A DNA stretch of 64,000 bases from Halorussus ruber (lineage in GTDB: Archaea > Halobacteriota > Halobacteria > Halobacteriales > Haladaptataceae), in the NCBI RefSeq assembly GCF_004765785.1, contig NZ_SBIT01000008.1:62001-126000 (forward strand). The letters are read 5' to 3'. Below are positions 24,216 through 32,978 of this stretch, in pieces. How positions within the stretch are numbered: position 1 is the first letter of the stretch; each line of letters begins with the position of its first letter. A model generated the notes under the pieces. It searched no databases. It saw only the letters and a list, made by a program, of their open reading frames with translations, and had not been told where the DNA came from. The translations under genes and the position numbers were made by a program.

Positions 24216-25238
24216 CTATTCAGCCGCCAGCGCGCGCTCCAGCAGGTCGTCGTCGTAGAACTCTCGGGTCTGGGTCTCGCGGGCGTCGTGGACCGCCCGG
24301 ACCGTCTCGACCGTGTTCTCGAAGTTCTTGAACGTCGCTTCGTCCACCATCTGGCCGTCGATGGACACCGCGCCGGTGCCCTCGTCTTTGGCTTCGGTGA
24401 ACGCCTCGATTTTCCGGACGGCCTCCCGAAGTTCCTCCTCGCTCGGCAGGTGGATGCGGTTGGCTTGTTCGGTCTGGTTGGGGTGGAGCGCCCAACTGCC
24501 GTCGAGGCCGACGCGGGCCTCGCGCTCGGCGTACTCGGCGTACTCGTCGCCGTTGTAGAACGTGACGCCAGCGCGCTCCTTGAACAGCTTGTCGAAGGGA
24601 CCGCCGATGGACAGCAGGCCGTTCGCGCTGGCCTCGTTCGACATCGCCTCGTAGAGGCCCGGCCAGTTCGGACTGCCGCCGACGTCGCGCGCGCCCAGTT
24701 CGGCGGCGTAGTCCACCGGGCCGAACACGAGCGCGGCGAGTCGGCTCTCACCGCCGAAGCGGGCGATTTCCTTCAAATCAGAGCGAGCGCGGGCGGTCTC
24801 CACGATGACGGCCAGCTCGATTTCGTGGCCCGCCTCGCGGCAGGCGGCCTCGACCGCGGCCTCGGCGTTCTCCACGTCCTCGCGGCGGCCGACCTTCGGC
24901 ACGACCACGCCGTCGAGATGCTCGCCGACCGATTCGGCGAGGGTCGCTATCTGGTCGCGGCCACGCTCGCGGGTCGCCTCGTCGTCGTAGGCCCACTCGA
25001 CGCGCGGCCAGATTTCGCCCGCGAACTCCGGCGCGTATTCGGGCAGGAGGTCTCGGACGTTCTGGAGGGCCTCCTCCTTCTGGTCGGGCGCGGTGCCGTC
25101 TTCGAGGTCCGGCACCAGCCAGTCGGGTGCCTGCCAGCCCTCGGCCGTGAGGCCCGAGCGGAGGTACTTCGCGCTGTCGTCGCGGGGGACGCCAGCGGGC
25201 GCGGTCTGGAACGTTCGGCAGAGTCGTGGGTTCGTCAT
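24216..25238 (-). CDS. mcl: Beta-methylmalyl-CoA/malyl-CoA lyase (CitE-like), methylaspartate cycle
   Basis: 340 residues of the HpcH/HpaI-CitE aldolase family. Signatures are DWLVPDLEDGTAPDQKEEA, with the metal-binding acid pair, VEWAYDDEATRERG, VVVPKVGRREDVENAEAA and ELAVIVETARARSDL. The C-terminal helical lid contains the conserved LHPNQTEQANRIHLPSEEE. In the methylaspartate cycle the enzyme splits methylmalyl-CoA to propionyl-CoA and glyoxylate. It is the last gene of the five-gene operon mamA-glmE-mal-mch-mcl, 41 bases after mch. The context rather than the sequence decides the substrate. Confidence 0.88.
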   Translation of the reverse strand: MTNPRLCRTFQTAPAGVPRDDSAKYLRSGLTAEGWQAPDWLVPDLEDGTAPDQKEEALQNVRDLLPEYAPEFAGEIWPRVEWAYDDEATRERGRDQIATLAESVGEHLDGVVVPKVGRREDVENAEAAVEAACREAGHEIELAVIVETARARSDLKEIARFGGESRLAALVFGPVDYAAELGARDVGGSPNWPGLYEAMSNEASANGLLSIGGPFDKLFKERAGVTFYNGDEYAEYAEREARVGLDGSWALHPNQTEQANRIHLPSEEELREAVRKIEAFTEAKDEGTGAVSIDGQMVDEATFKNFENTVETVRAVHDARETQTREFYDDDLLERALAAE

Positions 25239-25279
25239 GGGTGAGTCTGAATGTCTTGTTCAGTTTCGCTTGCGGATGG

Positions 25280-26383
25280 TCAGTTGCGCTTCTGGACGAG
25301 TGCGGTTCGGGTGCCGGAGTAGACCGGTTCGTCGCGCTGGTTGAACGCCACGTGTTCGAAGGTGACCTCGCCAGCGTCGTCGCGGTCTTCCTCTCGGACC
25401 TCCTCGACCCGCGTGAAGCCGTAAATCGTGTCGCCGACGGTCACGAAGTCGTGGAATCGCTCGTCGTCGCAGGACACCTCGCGGACGGTCCGCTCGTCGG
25501 AACGAGCGTGACCCAGCGCGATGGAGCGCGTTACGTCGCCGTAAGCAACGATTTCGCCCGAGGGCGAGTCGGCCATCGCGTCGGCGTTATGGTGCTGTTT
25601 CGCGGTGTTGAGCGTCGCAAGTGGCAGTTGCGCGACCATCGTGTCGTCGATGGTCCGGCCGCGCTCGTGTTGGTAGGCCACCGCGGCGTCTCCGCCGCGC
25701 TCTTCGGCGCGGTCGAGAGCCTCGCGGAAGTCCTCGAAGTAGCCTCCTTCCGGCGCGAGGAGTTCCTCGGGGAGGTCGTCGTCCGACGCCGCGGCGTCGG
25801 ACGACTCGCCGGACTCCTCGGCGGTTTTGTCCGCGTTCTCGGCGGTTTTGCCCTTCCCGTCGGTGGCGAGCGGTTCCCGGCGCGGAATCATGTTCGTCCG
25901 GGTGTACGAGAGGAGTCGCTCGCCCGTCTCGGCGTCGTAGCCCGTGGTCTCCCACGTCACGATGCCGAACGCCGGGCGGGAACTCGACTCGGCCTTGCTC
26001 TCGACCACCGACTCCACGCGGAGTTCGGTCCCCGGCTCGACCCCTGCCCGATGGTATCGCAGGCCGTCGCGGCCGAGGAAGTAGCCGCCCTTCTCGCTCA
26101 GGTCCTCAACGGTCGCGCCCATCACGCAGGCCAGCAGGTAGTCGGGATGGACCGGGACCGCCTCGAACCCGCGCTCCTCGGCGACCGAGGGCCGCCAGTA
26201 GACCGGGTCGTAGTTGAGCGTCTGCCCGGCCCAGAGTTCCGACCCGTGTCGGGAGAGTTCGAGTCCGGGCGAGTGCTCGATGGTCTCGCCCTCGGCGAAG
26301 TCCTCGAAGCAGTTGCCCTTCTCCTTGGTTGCTGCCCGGTCCAGCGCCGCCGAGAACGTCTCGGAATCTGTCCAGTCAGTCAT
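25280..26383 (-). CDS. mch: Mesaconyl-CoA hydratase (MaoC double hot-dog)
   Basis: 367 residues from the ATG at 26381-26383, overlapping the mal stop by eight bases. It has two hot-dog (MaoC-like) domains, residues about 30-165 and 225-360. The first has NCFEDFAEGETIEHSPGLELS and the second a VTVGDTIYGFTRVEEV segment; NYDPVYWRPSVAEERGFEAVPVHP is the substrate-side region. They are joined by a very acidic linker (AENADKTAEESGESSDAAASD). It hydrates mesaconyl-CoA to methylmalyl-CoA, the substrate of the next gene's product. Length and gene order match characterised haloarchaeal enzymes of the cycle. Confidence 0.9.
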   Translation of the reverse strand: MTDWTDSETFSAALDRAATKEKGNCFEDFAEGETIEHSPGLELSRHGSELWAGQTLNYDPVYWRPSVAEERGFEAVPVHPDYLLACVMGATVEDLSEKGGYFLGRDGLRYHRAGVEPGTELRVESVVESKAESSSRPAFGIVTWETTGYDAETGERLLSYTRTNMIPRREPLATDGKGKTAENADKTAEESGESSDAAASDDDLPEELLAPEGGYFEDFREALDRAEERGGDAAVAYQHERGRTIDDTMVAQLPLATLNTAKQHHNADAMADSPSGEIVAYGDVTRSIALGHARSDERTVREVSCDDERFHDFVTVGDTIYGFTRVEEVREEDRDDAGEVTFEHVAFNQRDEPVYSGTRTALVQKRN

Positions 26384-27662
26384 CTGCAATCGCCTCCTCG
26401 TCCGCCGGTTCGCCGACCGACGCCGGGGGCCACGACCCCCGACGAGCGAGCGCCCGGCGCATCTCGTTTGTCACTATCATGTACCCCTCGTCGAAGCCCA
26501 TGCCGGGCTTGGCCAGCACCTGTCCGGCGTCGGTCGCCAGCGCGACGTGGGCGCAGTTCCGGGCCGACTCGGCGGTCTCGTTGCAGGTCCCGCCGAGATA
26601 GGCGCGAGTGTCGGTGCCCTCGCAGTACCGGACCGCCTCGCCGCTTCGCTGGACGCCGCCGAGGTCGGGCGTCTTGACCTGCACCACGTCGGCCGCTCCG
26701 GCGTCGGTGAAGGCGCGAACGTCGTCCAGCGTGTTGCACCACTCGTCGGCCACGATGTCCACGCCGACGCCAGCATCCGCGAGTCCGTCGCGGAGTTCGG
26801 TCATAGCGTGAATCTGGTCGCCCCGACCGCCCTCGTCCATCGGCCCCTCGACTTGAAGCGGGTAGGGGTCGGCGGCCGCCCGGAGGTCGGCGAAGTAGTC
26901 GGCGAGTTCCGCCCGGTCGTAGGGCGGGCCGAAGACCTCGCCGAGGATGCCGTAGACGTCCACGTGAAACCGCGGCGAGTAGTCGAAGTCGTCTGCGCGC
27001 GCCGAGAGCCAGTCGAGGTACTCGACCAGTCGCTCGCCCTCCTCGCCGACCTTCTCGACGCTGTTGAACAGGCCGTGGGGCAGGACGGGCACGCGCTTCA
27101 GCAGCATCTTCTCGGCGTTCTCCCGGCGGGCGTCGCCCGACTGGCCGAACACCGGAATCGGTTCGTCCGCCGGGTCGGTCCCGAGCGCGTCGGCCAAGAC
27201 CTCGGTCTTGGTCTCCCGGCGGGCGGTCGCCGCCGCGTCGAGGAGCGCCTGCGAGACCCCGTACCTGACCGCGGTGTGGAGTCTCCCGCCGGACGCCGGT
27301 TCGATTTCCTCGGCGAGCGCGGCGTTCTCTCCGAACTCCTCGGCGGACCGCCCCTCCAACTCGTCGGCGACGGTGCCCTCCACGACCGGGACGAACTCCT
27401 CGGCCCGGAAGAGGGGGTCCCGGCCGCCAGCGCCGGAGTACTGGACCGCGGCGCAGTCGCCGGTCGCCACCGTGCCGTCTTCGAGTTCCAGCAGGACGCT
27501 GATGGCCTCGCCCGCCTGCCGGACGCGGTCGAAACCGGGCGTTACCGGGTCGCCCTCGTAGCCGAATCCGTCGTGTTCCGCGCCCTGCTTGATGGCGCGC
27601 TGGTCGTCGAAGAAGAACCCGGAGACGCCGGGGACCGCCCGGACGCGCTTTATCGTCGTCAC
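26376..27662 (-). CDS. mal: Methylaspartate ammonia-lyase
   Basis: 428 residues from a GTG at 27660-27662 that overlaps the glmE stop (GTGA). It is an enolase-superfamily member. The C-terminal barrel has metal-binding acids in FHVDVYG, VEGPMDEGG and DIVADEWCNT, and the catalytic Lys in VVQVKTPDLGGVQ. It removes ammonia from 3-methylaspartate to give mesaconate. It sits between the mutase, which makes methylaspartate from glutamate, and the hydratase, in pathway order. Confidence 0.93.
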   Translation of the reverse strand: MTTIKRVRAVPGVSGFFFDDQRAIKQGAEHDGFGYEGDPVTPGFDRVRQAGEAISVLLELEDGTVATGDCAAVQYSGAGGRDPLFRAEEFVPVVEGTVADELEGRSAEEFGENAALAEEIEPASGGRLHTAVRYGVSQALLDAAATARRETKTEVLADALGTDPADEPIPVFGQSGDARRENAEKMLLKRVPVLPHGLFNSVEKVGEEGERLVEYLDWLSARADDFDYSPRFHVDVYGILGEVFGPPYDRAELADYFADLRAAADPYPLQVEGPMDEGGRGDQIHAMTELRDGLADAGVGVDIVADEWCNTLDDVRAFTDAGAADVVQVKTPDLGGVQRSGEAVRYCEGTDTRAYLGGTCNETAESARNCAHVALATDAGQVLAKPGMGFDEGYMIVTNEMRRALARRGSWPPASVGEPADEEAIADD

Positions 27663-29092
27663 GCGCCCTCACCTCCCGGTCGGCCGATGAGTCGCCCCTC
27701 GCTGATGGCGTCCACGTCGTCGGCGACCATCTGGAAGGACCGGTCGCGGTTCTCCGCCCTCGCTCTCCTGTCGAGTCGGTCGGTGTGAACGTCTTTGAGG
27801 TCCGGGTCGAGCGCGAGGTTTCCGAACTGGAGGATGCGGACCCGCCCGTCGTCGTCGCGGGCCGGGAGGACCGCGCTCTCGGCGCTGTCGCTCGGCGCGA
27901 AGGGCACGTCGATTTTCCCCGTGTCGAAGGCCTCGACCACGCCTCGGGCCACGTCCTCGTCGCCGAGTTGGAGGATAGTGTCCATCAGCGAGCGCGTCGA
28001 TTCCTCGATGAACTCGCGTTCGCGTTCGACGCCGTCCAAGTTGATATCCTGCTCGCGCATCATGTCGATGAGTTGCTTGGTGGTCCGCAGGCCCGCGGCG
28101 TTGGCCTCCTTGGTCGGGACGCCGCCGAACTCCTGCGGGGATTTCGTGATGACTTTGTCCGGCTCCGCGATGGCCGCGGTGGCTGCGCCGAGCGCGATGA
28201 CGCCGTTGGCGCGGGCCTCGTCCGGCGGGAACCCGCCCATCCACTCGTGGAAGACGGTCGTGACGGTGGCCTCGTTCGGGAGGTACTCCTCGCCGAGCGA
28301 CTTGAGCGCGCGGAGTGCCGCGATGTCCTGCACGAGGTTGCCGACCTGCCCGTAGCCGAGCGTGATACTCCGGACGCCCTGCGTGGCGGCGAGCATCCCC
28401 TCGACCAGTCCGACCGCGATGGCGATGGCGGGCGGGACCAGCGTCCCCGTGAGGGGGCCGAACGGTTCGCGGTTGATGGTGACGCCGCGCTCGGTGTAGG
28501 CCCCGGCGAGGCGGTCCACGTACTGCCAGTGTTCGATGGTTTCCGCGAGGTCGTGGCCCTTCGTGTAGGGAATGTTGTACGAGACGGGGCCGCCCTCGAA
28601 GCTCTGGAAGCCGCCCGCGAAGGTGACCGCCGCCAGCAGTCTGGCGTCGGGCGTGCCGTGGCGCACCTCGATGGGCGTGTCCAACGCCTCGATGAGTTCC
28701 CGGCATCCCTCGACGCCGTGGTTGACTGCGGGGAAGCCGTTCAGGGTGTCTTCGCCGCTCTCGCGTGCCTCTTCGAGGCCCTGCTGGGCCTTCTCGTACT
28801 CGTTGTCGCGGGTGTACGAGTCGATGGTCGTCGGGAGCAGGTCGGCCCGGCCCGCGTCTTCGAGGTGGCCCAAGAGCGCGATTTGGTCGTCCAGTCGAGG
28901 GACGCCTGCGCGGGGTTGGAGGAGCGGGCGGTCGGCGTCTTCGAGGACGCTGGCGAACTCCTTGCTCGCGGGAAGCGACTCGTGGTAGGCGATGGCCTCC
29001 TCGAAGTCGATGTCCTCGACCGACCAGTCGCTTCGTATTCGTTCGTCGATGCGTGAGAGGTCCTCTCCGGATAGTCTTCTATCGCGTAACAT
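27659..29092 (-). CDS. glmE: Glutamate mutase, epsilon subunit
   Basis: 477 residues, the usual length of the large subunit. It forms the TIM barrel that holds glutamate and meets adenosylcobalamin carried by the small subunit. Typical stretches are PLLQPRAGVPRLDDQIALL, TIDSYTRDNEYEKAQ, NGFPAVNHGVEGCRELIEAL, FEGGPVSYNIPYTKG, and TVFHEWMGGFPPDEARANGVI. It rearranges glutamate to 3-methylaspartate. It starts 17 bases after the small-subunit stop and ends overlapping mal, so the subunits and the lyase are made together. Confidence 0.93.
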   Translation of the reverse strand: MLRDRRLSGEDLSRIDERIRSDWSVEDIDFEEAIAYHESLPASKEFASVLEDADRPLLQPRAGVPRLDDQIALLGHLEDAGRADLLPTTIDSYTRDNEYEKAQQGLEEARESGEDTLNGFPAVNHGVEGCRELIEALDTPIEVRHGTPDARLLAAVTFAGGFQSFEGGPVSYNIPYTKGHDLAETIEHWQYVDRLAGAYTERGVTINREPFGPLTGTLVPPAIAIAVGLVEGMLAATQGVRSITLGYGQVGNLVQDIAALRALKSLGEEYLPNEATVTTVFHEWMGGFPPDEARANGVIALGAATAAIAEPDKVITKSPQEFGGVPTKEANAAGLRTTKQLIDMMREQDINLDGVEREREFIEESTRSLMDTILQLGDEDVARGVVEAFDTGKIDVPFAPSDSAESAVLPARDDDGRVRILQFGNLALDPDLKDVHTDRLDRRARAENRDRSFQMVADDVDAISEGRLIGRPGGEGA

Positions 29093-29109
29093 ACTGGAAA
29101 ACAGCTACC

Positions 29110-29550
29110 TCAGGTCGTGAGCCTCGCTCGTTCGGCTTCGGATTCGGCGATGTTCATGTCCGCCTTGAGGGCGGCGATAGCTTCCGTCGGCTTCGTCTCG
29201 GAGTCGAAGACGCGGTCGAAGCCCATCTCGCGGAAGCAGTCGCGGGTCTCCTCGAAGTCGTCCTGACCGACCGCGAGGTTGCCGCCGATGTAGGTGATTG
29301 GGTCGATGTCGGCCTCCTCGATGGCCTCGTGGAAGCCCCGGCAGTCCTGCTCTGCGTGGCCGTACAGCGAGGAGACGAGTACGGCGTCACCCTCGTGTGC
29401 TTGCGCCGCGCTGATGAACTCCTGCTGGCTGGACTGGACGCCGAGATTGACGACCTCGAAGCCAGCGGTCGAAAGCGCCTGTTCGAGTATCGTGATGCCG
29501 ACGGCGTGCGCGTCGGACCCGATAACGCCGAGGATGACTGTAGCAGACAT
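29110..29550 (-). CDS. mamA: Glutamate mutase, B12-binding small subunit
   Basis: 146 residues from the ATG at 29548-29550. It is a cobalamin-binding Rossmann domain with the base-off/His-on motif DAHAVG (D-x-H-x-x-G, residues about 14-19), followed by LNLGVQSSQQEFI and LVSSLYGHAEQDCRG, the matching parts of the B12 pocket. It is the first gene of the methylaspartate-cycle operon. The start fits a leaderless transcript, since a TATA-like box is centred about 30 bases upstream. An in-frame GTG at 29574 would place eight extra residues over the operator and is less likely. Confidence 0.93.
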   Translation of the reverse strand: MSATVILGVIGSDAHAVGITILEQALSTAGFEVVNLGVQSSQQEFISAAQAHEGDAVLVSSLYGHAEQDCRGFHEAIEEADIDPITYIGGNLAVGQDDFEETRDCFREMGFDRVFDSETKPTEAIAALKADMNIAESEAERARLTT

Positions 29551-29565
29551 CGCACTCAATACTTC

Positions 29566-29599
29566 CATGAACAATACTTAAAGATAATCATTGTTCATG
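29566..29599 (-). promoter_or_regulatory. Operator-like dyad centred on the mamA TATA box
   Basis: CATGAACAAT (29566-29575) and ATTGTTCATG (29590-29599) are exact 10-base inverted repeats, 14 bases apart. The TATA-like box of mamA (ATCTTTAAG on the minus strand, about 29577-29585) lies exactly between them. A dimeric regulator bound here would cover both the TFB/TBP site and the start region, which suggests repression of the methylaspartate operon. The divergent mct gene starts 104 bases away and may share it. Confidence 0.65.
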
Positions 29600-29702
29600 A
29601 TTAAATCCCTTTAAGGTCATTTGAGGGTGTACGTGTCCCTTGTTGACAAAGGTAATTATTTATTGCGAAGGTTTTTGGTCCGGGTGGCCGACGAGCGTAA
29701 CG

Positions 29703-30965
29703 ATGCAAGCGCTGGACGACGTCCGCGTTCTCGACCTGACGCAGGTTCTCGCAGGACCGTACTGCACCATGCTCCTCTCGGATTTGGGTGCCGACGTAGT
29801 GAAAATCGAACGCCCCGGCGGCGACCTCATCCGTCCCAATCCGCCGTTCGTCGGCGACGCGGGCGGCGAAGGTGACGGGAAAGACGGTGGCAGCGAGAGC
29901 GACGCTGGCGATGGGAGCGACGGGGACAGCGTCGAGGAGGAAGCCTACGGCGGCTACTTCCAGAGCGTCAACCGGGGGAAACGAAGTCTGGAGATGGACC
30001 TGACCGGCGAGGCGGACCGCGAGGACTTCCTCGAACTGGTCGAGGAGGCCGACGTCGTCGTGGAGAACTTCCGCGCGGGCACGATGGAGAAGTTCGGACT
30101 GGAGTACGAGACGCTCCGCGAGCGCAACCCCGAGTTAATCTACGCCTCGATTCGGGGCTTCGGCGACCCGCGCACCGGCGAGACCGACCGACAGGGCCAG
30201 CCCTCCTTCGACCTCATCGCGCAGGCCCTCGGCGGCGTGATGGAGATTACCGGGCAAGAAGACGGCCCGCCGACCAAGGTCGGGCCGGGCATCGGCGACC
30301 TCTTCACCGCGACGCTGAACGCGGTGGGCATTCTGGCGGCGCTCCACCACCGCGACCGGACCGGCGAGGGCCAGTACGTCGATACCGCGATGTACGACGC
30401 CATGATTTCGATGACCGAGCGGTCGGTCTACCAGCACTCCTACACGGGCGAGGTCCCGACTCGGCGAGGCAACTCCCACCCGACGCTGTTCCCCTACAAC
30501 GCCTTCGAGGCCGCCGACGGGCACGTCGTCATCGCCGCGTTCGGCGACAACCACTGGCAGGCCCTCTGCGAGGCGATGGACCGGCCGGACCTCGCCGCGG
30601 AGTACCCCGCGACCGCCGACCGACTCGACCACCGGGAACTCCTGCGCGACGAAATCGGCGACTGGACCGCCGAACACGCCGCCGAGGAGATTTGCGACCT
30701 GCTGGAAGGCTCGGTGCCCTGCGCGCCGGTCCAAGACGTGAGCGACGTGTTCGAGGACCCCCACGTCCACGCTCGGGACATGCTGGTGGACGTCGAGCAA
30801 CCCGGCGCGGACGAGGAGGTCACCATCGCCGGGTCGCCCATCAAACTCAGCGAGACGCCGCCCGAACCGGGCGAGCGCGCCCCGCTACTGGACGAACACC
30901 GCGAGGACCTGCTGGGCGACGGCGCGAGTCGCGCGGAGCGCGAAACCGCCGACACCGACGACTGA
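29703..30965 (+). CDS. mct: Class III CoA-transferase, probably succinyl-CoA:mesaconate CoA-transferase
   Basis: 420 residues from the ATG at 29703. CaiB/BaiF (class III) family: it starts DDVRVLDLTQVLAGPYCTM, and the aspartyl-CoA catalytic Asp is expected in YVDTAMYDAMISM. Other marks are NRGKRSLEMDLTG, VVVENFRAGTMEKFGL, and IYASIRGFG. An acidic insert of about 30 residues (GKDGGSESDAGDGSDGDSVE) follows the first domain. Position beside the mutase/lyase/hydratase/lyase operon makes activation of mesaconate the likely role; a mesaconyl-CoA C1-C4 transferase is the other candidate. AT-rich AATTATTTATTG at 29654-29665 is the likely promoter. Confidence 0.85.
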   Translation: MQALDDVRVLDLTQVLAGPYCTMLLSDLGADVVKIERPGGDLIRPNPPFVGDAGGEGDGKDGGSESDAGDGSDGDSVEEEAYGGYFQSVNRGKRSLEMDLTGEADREDFLELVEEADVVVENFRAGTMEKFGLEYETLRERNPELIYASIRGFGDPRTGETDRQGQPSFDLIAQALGGVMEITGQEDGPPTKVGPGIGDLFTATLNAVGILAALHHRDRTGEGQYVDTAMYDAMISMTERSVYQHSYTGEVPTRRGNSHPTLFPYNAFEAADGHVVIAAFGDNHWQALCEAMDRPDLAAEYPATADRLDHRELLRDEIGDWTAEHAAEEICDLLEGSVPCAPVQDVSDVFEDPHVHARDMLVDVEQPGADEEVTIAGSPIKLSETPPEPGERAPLLDEHREDLLGDGASRAERETADTDD

Positions 30966-31058
30966 GCAATCCACCGGGATTCGCTCGGTGGTGCTTTCTA
31001 TCGAGGATTTTCCGGTGATTCATCTGTCGGGAAGAGTCTGTGGAACTTCCATCAGTAG

Positions 31059-31167
31059 GCGCTCAATTGACCAACCACCAGCAGACGCTTGACTGCCCAA
31101 ACCGCGGTTTGGGTGGACGAAAGGGGCCGCCCGGTCGTGCCCGGAGGGCTTGGTCGTTTCAGCGACC
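31059..31167 (+). repeat. Family 1 palindromic element, copy 6 (truncated)
   Basis: The leader (from about 31061, GCTCAATTGACCAACCACC) and the 5' outer arm (31119-31137) are kept. A small side hairpin GCCC(GGA)GGGC lies near 31139-31149. Then GGTCG(TTTCAG)CGACC appears in place of the whole inner domain and 3' arm. A 16-base palindrome CCAAACCGCGGTTTGG lies in the leader at 31097-31112. The sequence becomes AT-rich within 40 bases and the NdpA-like gene follows. No gene is seen in 30966-31303. Confidence 0.7.
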
Positions 31168-31303
31168 TCTCACCGTCTTTTCCGGCGAACTTGTGGTAGA
31201 GAATTCTTACATAAATGAGCGGTTTGAACGAGAAAATAGAGTACTAGCAATGGTTCTATTCAATATCGATATTATTAATAGATTGCATTTATTAGGTTCA
31301 TAT

Positions 31304-32350
31304 ATGAGTTCTGAGCGAGCCAGAACGGTTGATATTGATGTTCATCGGCTAGCGTATGGTCCAGTCGGTGGTGAAACAGCAGGTACAATAAAAGAAGAAA
31401 CCTCTATCGAAGATTCAGAAGAAGTCCTTAACCATTTCAGGTATTATATTGAGGACATTGTGATGAAAGGGGACATCACAAAGGTGACTCATGGTTCATA
31501 CGGGTCGGAATCAGAATTCAAAAACAAATTAGAAAAAGCACGTAATACTACTGATGACGAAGAATTCCGTACTACTCTTGTAGGATGGGCAGAAGACTTA
31601 AACGGAAAAATAACTGGGAGTGCTAGTGAGGGAAGTCTTCTAGCAGCACAAGCAACCCTGAGTGGGGGAAACATCCCGAATGCGCCATTAGAGACACTCA
31701 TCCTACTGAAACTAGATACAGAAGATGCTGTTCGTTTGTTCCAATCTGAAGACGGGATGGATGTTATTCCCCAGAACAGGGCATATCCCTCCCCAAGTCA
31801 AATTCAAAAGGCCGCTATCTACCCCGGAGAAGAAATACCGCCACATTCGAAAGAGGGTGATATCAAAATCTACCAGTCAAGTGACTCGGACTACTTCGTA
31901 GAGTTCCTTCAGTGCTCAACTCTACAACAGTCTAGTCTTGAGCAGGCACGAACTGCTCTTACGAAGGCTGAAGGTCTGGTTAAGGAATCTGTGGATAGAG
32001 AATTTGATCAGAGCGACTTCACCGAAATCATTTCTGAAGCGGAGACTGGAGGAGAACTCACTCCTCAAAGTATTGGAACTGCTTTGGAAAAGAACTCTGA
32101 TGGAAACATTGATCAACAAGAGGTAGTTGAAAAGTTTAAAGAAGATAGCCGATTGCAACAGTTGGAAATTGATGCAGACGATTTACCAAAGAAAACTAAA
32201 CTCACGGTTCAAAGGAATGGTCGGGAAATCACCATAAAGTATCCCTCGTCTGTATCCTCAAGCGTGGAAAAAATCGACGGCGAAGACGGAGAGGATGACA
32301 AAATCGTAATTAGAGGGAATATCACTAATGAGGAGTACCTAGAGAAATAG
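31304..32350 (+). CDS. NdpA/YejK-like nucleoid-associated protein, AT-rich, probably acquired
   Basis: 348 residues from the ATG at 31304, chosen because ATTATTAATA (31271-31280) is centred 28 bases upstream and the length then matches the bacterial family (about 335). ATG 31250 gives 18 more residues. The central part, NAPLETLILLKLDTEDAVRL then PSPSQIQKAAIYPGE, and the end, KKTKLTVQRNGREITIKYP followed by IVIRGNI, match the layout of the 37-kDa nucleoid-associated proteins that bind nucleoid DNA. Codon use is AT-rich and the protein is less acidic than its neighbours, so it was probably gained by transfer. Such genes often travel with mobile or defence loci, but none is evident here. It stands alone beside a truncated repeat. 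Confidence 0.6.
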   Translation: MSSERARTVDIDVHRLAYGPVGGETAGTIKEETSIEDSEEVLNHFRYYIEDIVMKGDITKVTHGSYGSESEFKNKLEKARNTTDDEEFRTTLVGWAEDLNGKITGSASEGSLLAAQATLSGGNIPNAPLETLILLKLDTEDAVRLFQSEDGMDVIPQNRAYPSPSQIQKAAIYPGEEIPPHSKEGDIKIYQSSDSDYFVEFLQCSTLQQSSLEQARTALTKAEGLVKESVDREFDQSDFTEIISEAETGGELTPQSIGTALEKNSDGNIDQQEVVEKFKEDSRLQQLEIDADDLPKKTKLTVQRNGREITIKYPSSVSSSVEKIDGEDGEDDKIVIRGNITNEEYLEK

Positions 32351-32512
32351 GTCCCACATTGGTCTAATAGCTGGTCCTTTACAAGTACCTGTGAGTATCT
32401 ACATTTAATTGGGCCTAACCAAGTAGTCTGTCCGTTATCTCGCGGTAGCGTTTTCAACTTTAGACAAACCAAGAGAGAAATCCTTTTCCTCCACCCACAC
32501 AACCCTCCACAC

Positions 32513-32833
32513 ATGGACTGGCCGCACGACCCCGACGGCGAAGAAGGGAGCGAAGGCGGACGCAAGTACGGCATGGCGATTCTCGCCAAGAAACTCGACG
32601 ACGAGGAAGACTTCCCGCTGAAGAAGCAGGAGTTCGTCGAGGAGCACGCCGACGAGCCGATTCGCATCAACCACCAGCGCGTCGTCAGCGTCGGCGACAT
32701 CTTCGAGTACGTCGAGGGCGACGAGTTCGAGACCATCGTGGACTTCCACAAGGCGGTCGGCGCGGGAATGCGGAAGGGCGGCTTCTGGGACTACCACCCG
32801 CAGGGCGAGAACCCCGAGAAGAAGAGCGCCTGA
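32513..32833 (+). CDS. DUF5785-type conserved haloarchaeal protein
   Basis: 106 residues starting MDWPHDPDGEEGSEGGRKYG. The protein is strongly charged, with a helix LKKQEFVEEHADEPIRI, a central VSVGDIFEYVEGDEFETIVDFHKAVG and a C-terminal RKGGFWDYHPQGENPEKK. This is the pattern of the short, highly conserved haloarchaeal DUF5785 family, whose function is unknown. It is cytoplasmic. Codon use is normal for this genome, unlike the gene before it. Confidence 0.75.
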   Translation: MDWPHDPDGEEGSEGGRKYGMAILAKKLDDEEDFPLKKQEFVEEHADEPIRINHQRVVSVGDIFEYVEGDEFETIVDFHKAVGAGMRKGGFWDYHPQGENPEKKSA

Positions 32834-32978
32834 GCCGGTTCTCGCTGCGGATTTTTCTCGGACGGCTTCCGAAACCCTCGCGCGCAGAACCACGCGCGAG
32901 GGCAGGAGGTACGACTGGCGTCGAGATGCGATTTCTGTCGGCGCAAACGATTTACTTTCGTCTGGTGTACCAACGAAC

